The notes beneath the pieces were generated by a model that ran no database searches, was not told the DNA's origin, and saw only the letters and a program-made list of their open reading frames with translations. The translations under genes and the position numbers were made by a program. This document shows positions 49,003 to 52,836 of a stretch of 52,836 bases of DNA, piece by piece. Numbering within the stretch: position 1 is the stretch's first letter; each line of letters opens with the position of its first letter. Origin of the DNA: an uncultured Pirellula sp. (GTDB lineage: Bacteria; Planctomycetota; Planctomycetia; Pirellulales; Pirellulaceae); assembly GCA_903930765.1 (NCBI GenBank), contig CAIYZV010000255.1, forward strand, positions 1 to 52,836, written 5' to 3'.

Positions 49003-50495
49003 CCGAACAAGAATTCCTACAGCATCATCAACTGGCCCGAAACCCATTCGTCGATGAAGACGCTCAAACCGATACGGTGTTCCGAGACTTCTGCATCTCA
49101 GGTACCTTCCACCCATCCTGGAGCAAAGTCGTCGGTGATGCAAAGCAACCTGCCACCGCGATCGTCTTCGGCGCTAAAGGCTCTGGGAAGACTGCAATGC
49201 GTCTGCAGCTAATCAATCATATCGAGTCCCATAACCAGTCCCAGCCGGACCAAAAAGCGTTTTTGATCTGCTACGACGATTTCAATGCGTACCTAGGCCC
49301 TTTCGAAGAGCATCTTCCTCGACGCTCGCGTAATCATCCCGACCGGGTCCTCAGCTCTCTACGGCTATGGGACCACATGGACGCCATGCTCAGCGAAGGT
49401 GTCACGCAACTGCTCGACCAAATCCTAGTCGCTGATCTTCCATCCACCAACGCCGCAAGCCAAATCACAAACGCCCCAATACCCATCGAGCGGCTCGATC
49501 GCGGCCAAAAACGTGATCTCGCCTTGCTCGCTGCCATGTATGACCACTCCAAGTCTGGGAACCTGCAGGATCGTGTTCATGCGTTGCGGAGGAAACTTCG
49601 ATTCTGGTCTTGGTCCACGTGGAGCCCATCCATCACCGGTTACTTGCTGTCCATGTTCGCAACTTGGGCGCTGATCAGTTTGGTCAGGAACGAAACCATC
49701 TCCTTAAAATCAGCGCTCATCGCAGCCCCCATCGCGGCTTTGGTAGCCTGGGGATGGTACGGCGCTCTCTGGTTTCGCCGCCATCGACTCGCATCGCGAA
49801 TCTGCAAAAACCTCCGTATTCTCAACAGGGATTCAGGACAACTCCGACCGCTCTTGCTCGAGTTCACCTCCAAAGAAATCGATGAACAACCTGCGCCTCA
49901 GTCGCAACGTTCCGACGATCGCTATGCACTCCTCGAAAAACTACAACTCATTTTAAGAACCCTCGGATATCCCGGACTGATTGTCATCATCGATCGCGTC
50001 GATGAACCCGACTTGGTAAACGGTCAAGCCGAACGGATGAAGCAACTGGTTTGGCCACTCATGGACAACAAATTGCTCAAGCACGAGAACTTTGGGATCA
50101 AGATGCTCCTGCCCAGCGATCTACAGCCCTTTGCCGAACGCGAAACGCGAGAGTTTCATGAGCGGGCACGGCTCGACAAACAAAATGTGGTCGCTTCTTT
50201 CGATTGGACCGGTGAAGCTCTATACGACCTGCTCGGGTCGCGCATGAAGGCGTGCGCCATTCCAGGAACATCTCCCTCACCACAAAAGTTCTTCAGCACC
50301 GAGATTTCGGATTCCCGTTTTATCGCGGCCCTTCAATCGTTACGAACACCTCGAAATGTATTCCGCTTCCTGTACCAACTCATCGCTGAACACTGCAAAC
50401 GGTTTCGATCGGAATCGCCGAGTTTTCAAATCTCAAGCGAACTGTTCGAGTCGACATTGGCTCTCTATCAAGCGGAAGACCGTCGTAAAAACTAA
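48999..50495 (+). CDS. Membrane-inserted P-loop NTPase (KAP-like)
   Basis: Walker A FGAKGSGKTAMRL, two TM helices (ITGYLLSMFATWALISLV; ALIAAPIAALVAWGWYGALW), Walker B-like GLIVIIDRVDEPD. ATGA overlap with the upstream gene. Confidence 0.65.
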   Translation: MTEQEFLQHHQLARNPFVDEDAQTDTVFRDFCISGTFHPSWSKVVGDAKQPATAIVFGAKGSGKTAMRLQLINHIESHNQSQPDQKAFLICYDDFNAYLGPFEEHLPRRSRNHPDRVLSSLRLWDHMDAMLSEGVTQLLDQILVADLPSTNAASQITNAPIPIERLDRGQKRDLALLAAMYDHSKSGNLQDRVHALRRKLRFWSWSTWSPSITGYLLSMFATWALISLVRNETISLKSALIAAPIAALVAWGWYGALWFRRHRLASRICKNLRILNRDSGQLRPLLLEFTSKEIDEQPAPQSQRSDDRYALLEKLQLILRTLGYPGLIVIIDRVDEPDLVNGQAERMKQLVWPLMDNKLLKHENFGIKMLLPSDLQPFAERETREFHERARLDKQNVVASFDWTGEALYDLLGSRMKACAIPGTSPSPQKFFSTEISDSRFIAALQSLRTPRNVFRFLYQLIAEHCKRFRSESPSFQISSELFESTLALYQAEDRRKN

Positions 50496-50528
50496 TCGAT
50501 AATCCCCGCTTCCACGGGCGACCCTGGC

Positions 50529-51266
50529 ATGCAGTTCAAGAACCTCAACACCGATGGAACCACAAGAGTTGGATTTTGCTTCGATGTTTTTATCCAGACC
50601 ATGGTCATTCTGTCCTTGGTCGCTTTCTCGGTCGAAACGCTCCCGGATCTCGATCCTGCGAAGATCAACTTTCTGCGTTGGTTTGAACTCTTCTCAGTCA
50701 TTGTCTTTTCATGCGAGTACTTGGTCCGACTCTATTTCGCCAAACCTAAAAGAGAATACGTCTTCAGTGTTTTTGGAATCATCGACTTGCTGGCGATCCT
50801 TCCCTTCTTTCTGGGCCTCGCTATCGACCTTCGGTCTATTCGAATCGTTCGAGTTCTCCGGGTCTTTCGAATCCTCAAATTCGCTCGATATAGCCGCGCG
50901 ATACGCAGATTCCACATCGCACTCGATATCGCCCGCGAAGAACTCATCTTGTTCTTGTGTGTCACATTGATCCTGATCTACCTGGCTGCGGTAGGGATCT
51001 ACTACTGCGAGAATGAAGCGCAACCCAAAGTCTTTGGGTCCGTATTCCATTGCCTTTGGTGGGCAATCTCAACCCTCAGCACCGTCGGTTATGGCGACAT
51101 CTACCCGATCACCGTCGGCGGTAAAATCTTCACTTTTATCATCCTTCTGATCGGATTGGGCTTCATTTCCGTTCCCGCAGGCCTAGTCGCATCAGCGCTC
51201 GCGAAAGCCCGACAGATCGAAGATGCCGAAAATGCGTCCGCCACCACTCCAACTGAGCACGAATGA
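50529..51266 (+). CDS. Voltage-gated K+ channel-like ion transporter
   Basis: S4-like RSIRIVRVLRVFRILKFARYSRAIRRF and selectivity filter STVGYGD; 6 TM pattern. Confidence 0.9.
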   Translation: MQFKNLNTDGTTRVGFCFDVFIQTMVILSLVAFSVETLPDLDPAKINFLRWFELFSVIVFSCEYLVRLYFAKPKREYVFSVFGIIDLLAILPFFLGLAIDLRSIRIVRVLRVFRILKFARYSRAIRRFHIALDIAREELILFLCVTLILIYLAAVGIYYCENEAQPKVFGSVFHCLWWAISTLSTVGYGDIYPITVGGKIFTFIILLIGLGFISVPAGLVASALAKARQIEDAENASATTPTEHE

Positions 51267-51493
51267 GCGATCGGTGTGGGTATGGAACGCCCCCTTTTTT
51301 CGCGAAAAAACGTATCGGCTCGTTGGAAAGCAACGTTTTTACTGGCCACCGACTCCCCTTCTCAAGCCCTCCAACCACTCCAAGGCTTGCCGAAGCCCCA
51401 TTCGCGAATTACGCTTGATCGGGTTCGCGTGGATTCCAACCGCGGATTTCCCCTAGTTCTTCCATTCCAGTCCACCAGACGGTCCGTGACATC

Positions 51494-51694
51494 ATGTTTA
51501 ACCTGCTGCCCTACCTTTGGATGGCCTTCATGTTGGCGGTTATTCTCGTTCCAACCATCATGGGACTAATGAATCGACCCAAACGACAACCCAAGGTGAA
51601 ACCTGCTGACGGTGAACTCGTCGACGGTGCTGCAGAAAACCCAGAACCGGTCCTCGATTTCGGAGATGAACTCGCAGGAATCGAGAACAAGTAG
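51494..51694 (+). CDS. Small single-TM hypothetical protein
   Basis: 66 aa: MFNLLPYLWMAFMLAVILVPTIMGLMNRPKRQ... Confidence 0.5.
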   Translation: MFNLLPYLWMAFMLAVILVPTIMGLMNRPKRQPKVKPADGELVDGAAENPEPVLDFGDELAGIENK

Positions 51695-51792
51695 CGAACC
51701 ATCGGGTTTGGGTTGCAAGCATCCAAGAGCGAACGCCACGGAATATAGGGTTACCATTGCCCTCGGGAATGACGTGTTCGCTGTGGTCTGAT

Positions 51793-51822
51793 CAAGGAAG
51801 GTAATTGCAAGGAAGGTAATCG
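51793..51822 (+). repeat. 15-bp tandem duplication of the Shine-Dalgarno region
   Basis: CAAGGAAGGTAATTG CAAGGAAGGTAATCG directly followed by ATG at 51823. Confidence 0.93.
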
Positions 51823-52836
51823 ATGTTTTGGTATTGGCAGGTGGACGGTTGGATCGCACTCGCAGGCACTCTGTGCGCGATCGCATGTGCTCTGGTAGGG
51901 AACTTCCTCGTCCTTCGTCGACTCAGTTTGATCGGTGATGCGATCAGCCACGCCGTCCTCCCCGGGATTGCTGCTGCATTTCTTTGGAGCGGTTCCCGAA
52001 GCCAATTCGTCGCTCTTCTCGGCGCGGTCGCAGTTGGCATGATTACCGTGTGGCTAACCGAGTTGATCCGCCGCTTCGGCAGCGTTGAGGAAAGCGCTGC
52101 GATCGGTGTTGTCTTTACCGCGCTTTTTGCCCTCGGCATCATGATGGTCTCCCGCGCTGAACATGTCGATCTGGACCCATCCTGCGTGCTGTATGGGAAC
52201 CTAGAAACCATCATTTTAGAAATGGTCCCAACTCCCTTTGGAAAAATGCCGCTGGTCGTTGTGGAACTCGCGTGCGTCTGTTGCTTCAACGCTGCAGTCT
52301 TGTTCCTGTTCTACCGCCAATGGACACTGAGCACGTTCGATCCAACCATGGCACAGGCCCAAGGAATCCCGGTCGGTGTTTTTCATTACGCTCTCGCTGC
52401 CATGGTCGCAGTGACCTGCATCATCTCGTTTCGTGCGGTCGGCAATATCCTCGTAGTCGCCATGCTTATCGTTCCCCCGGCAACAGCATTCCTGATTTGC
52501 AATCGACTCGCACCCATGATCTGGATCAGCGCGATGGTTGCAGGCATCGCTGCTATCCTCGGCCATCTATCCGCAATAAGCTTGCCGCACACCATCGGAT
52601 TCAAATCGGCCAATTCAGCCGCAATGATCGCCGTCGTCGCAGGCCTGCTCCTTTTTCTTGCGGCCATATTCAGCCCAAAAAGTGGCGTCCTCGTCCGATG
52701 GTTGGCACAACGAAAACTCTCGCGACGTATCCTCGGAGAAGACATCCTCGCCTTCCTTTACCGCGAGTCGGAACAGTCTGCACCCGCATTGGCCACGGTA
52801 TCCATGCAGGCAATTGCAGATCGCCTCAAGATCTCA
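51823..52836 (+). CDS. Metal (Mn/Zn/Fe) ABC transporter permease, ABC-3 family, partial; C-terminal extension may begin a DtxR-like HTH domain
   Basis: ALVGNFLVLRRLSLIGDAISHAVLPGIAAAFLW...GNILVVAMLIVPPATAFLI...; extends past the final TM into RKLSRRILGEDILAFLYRESEQ...MQAIADRLKIS; open at window end. Confidence 0.88.
   Translation, partial: MFWYWQVDGWIALAGTLCAIACALVGNFLVLRRLSLIGDAISHAVLPGIAAAFLWSGSRSQFVALLGAVAVGMITVWLTELIRRFGSVEESAAIGVVFTALFALGIMMVSRAEHVDLDPSCVLYGNLETIILEMVPTPFGKMPLVVVELACVCCFNAAVLFLFYRQWTLSTFDPTMAQAQGIPVGVFHYALAAMVAVTCIISFRAVGNILVVAMLIVPPATAFLICNRLAPMIWISAMVAGIAAILGHLSAISLPHTIGFKSANSAAMIAVVAGLLLFLAAIFSPKSGVLVRWLAQRKLSRRILGEDILAFLYRESEQSAPALATVSMQAIADRLKIS

Noticed and set aside
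1-52836. Defence island, prophage, integron or biosynthetic gene cluster
   Set aside because: I found no integrase, transposase, capsid, restriction-modification, Cas, NRPS/PKS or toxin-antitoxin signatures; the KAP-like NTPase alone is not sufficient evidence of a defence system.
1-52836. tRNA or rRNA genes
   Set aside because: No cloverleaf with GGTTCRA-type T-loops or rRNA landmarks noticed by eye; a tRNAscan/Infernal run would be needed to be certain.

Overview
This window looks like a chromosomal segment from a Planctomycete of the Pirellulaceae type. The basis is the gene families present: sulfatases, a DUF1559 prepilin-like protein, PSCyt/DUF1549-DUF1553 with DUF1501, a BBP7-like beta-barrel protein, and a Gly/Arg-rich PNPase tail. 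I see about 30 well-supported CDSs, no rRNA, tRNA or CRISPR, and no clear mobile element. Housekeeping anchors are rpsO-pnp, a Fur-family regulator, a hemP-like gene, scpA, a GlnE-like gene and an RsmC-like methyltransferase. The observations I consider most worth follow-up are: (1) a BamA/Omp85 encoded as two adjacent ORFs, with POTRA domains in one and the beta-barrel in the other, each with its own signal peptide; (2) a compact candidate three-way-junction RNA in the 5' leader of that operon; (3) an apparent O6-alkylguanine-DNA alkyltransferase remnant whose catalytic PCHR segment has been cleanly excised; (4) a GlnE-like protein with both DxD metal-binding motifs altered, translationally overlapping a KAP-like NTPase; (5) an ECF sigma factor overlapping a membrane protein with a periplasmic CxxCH and DUF1549-like region, inside a DUF1549/DUF1501 operon; (6) recurrent short tandem duplications (8-21 bp units) located on gene starts, stops and ribosome binding sites. 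All family assignments come from reading motifs by eye; no database search was run.
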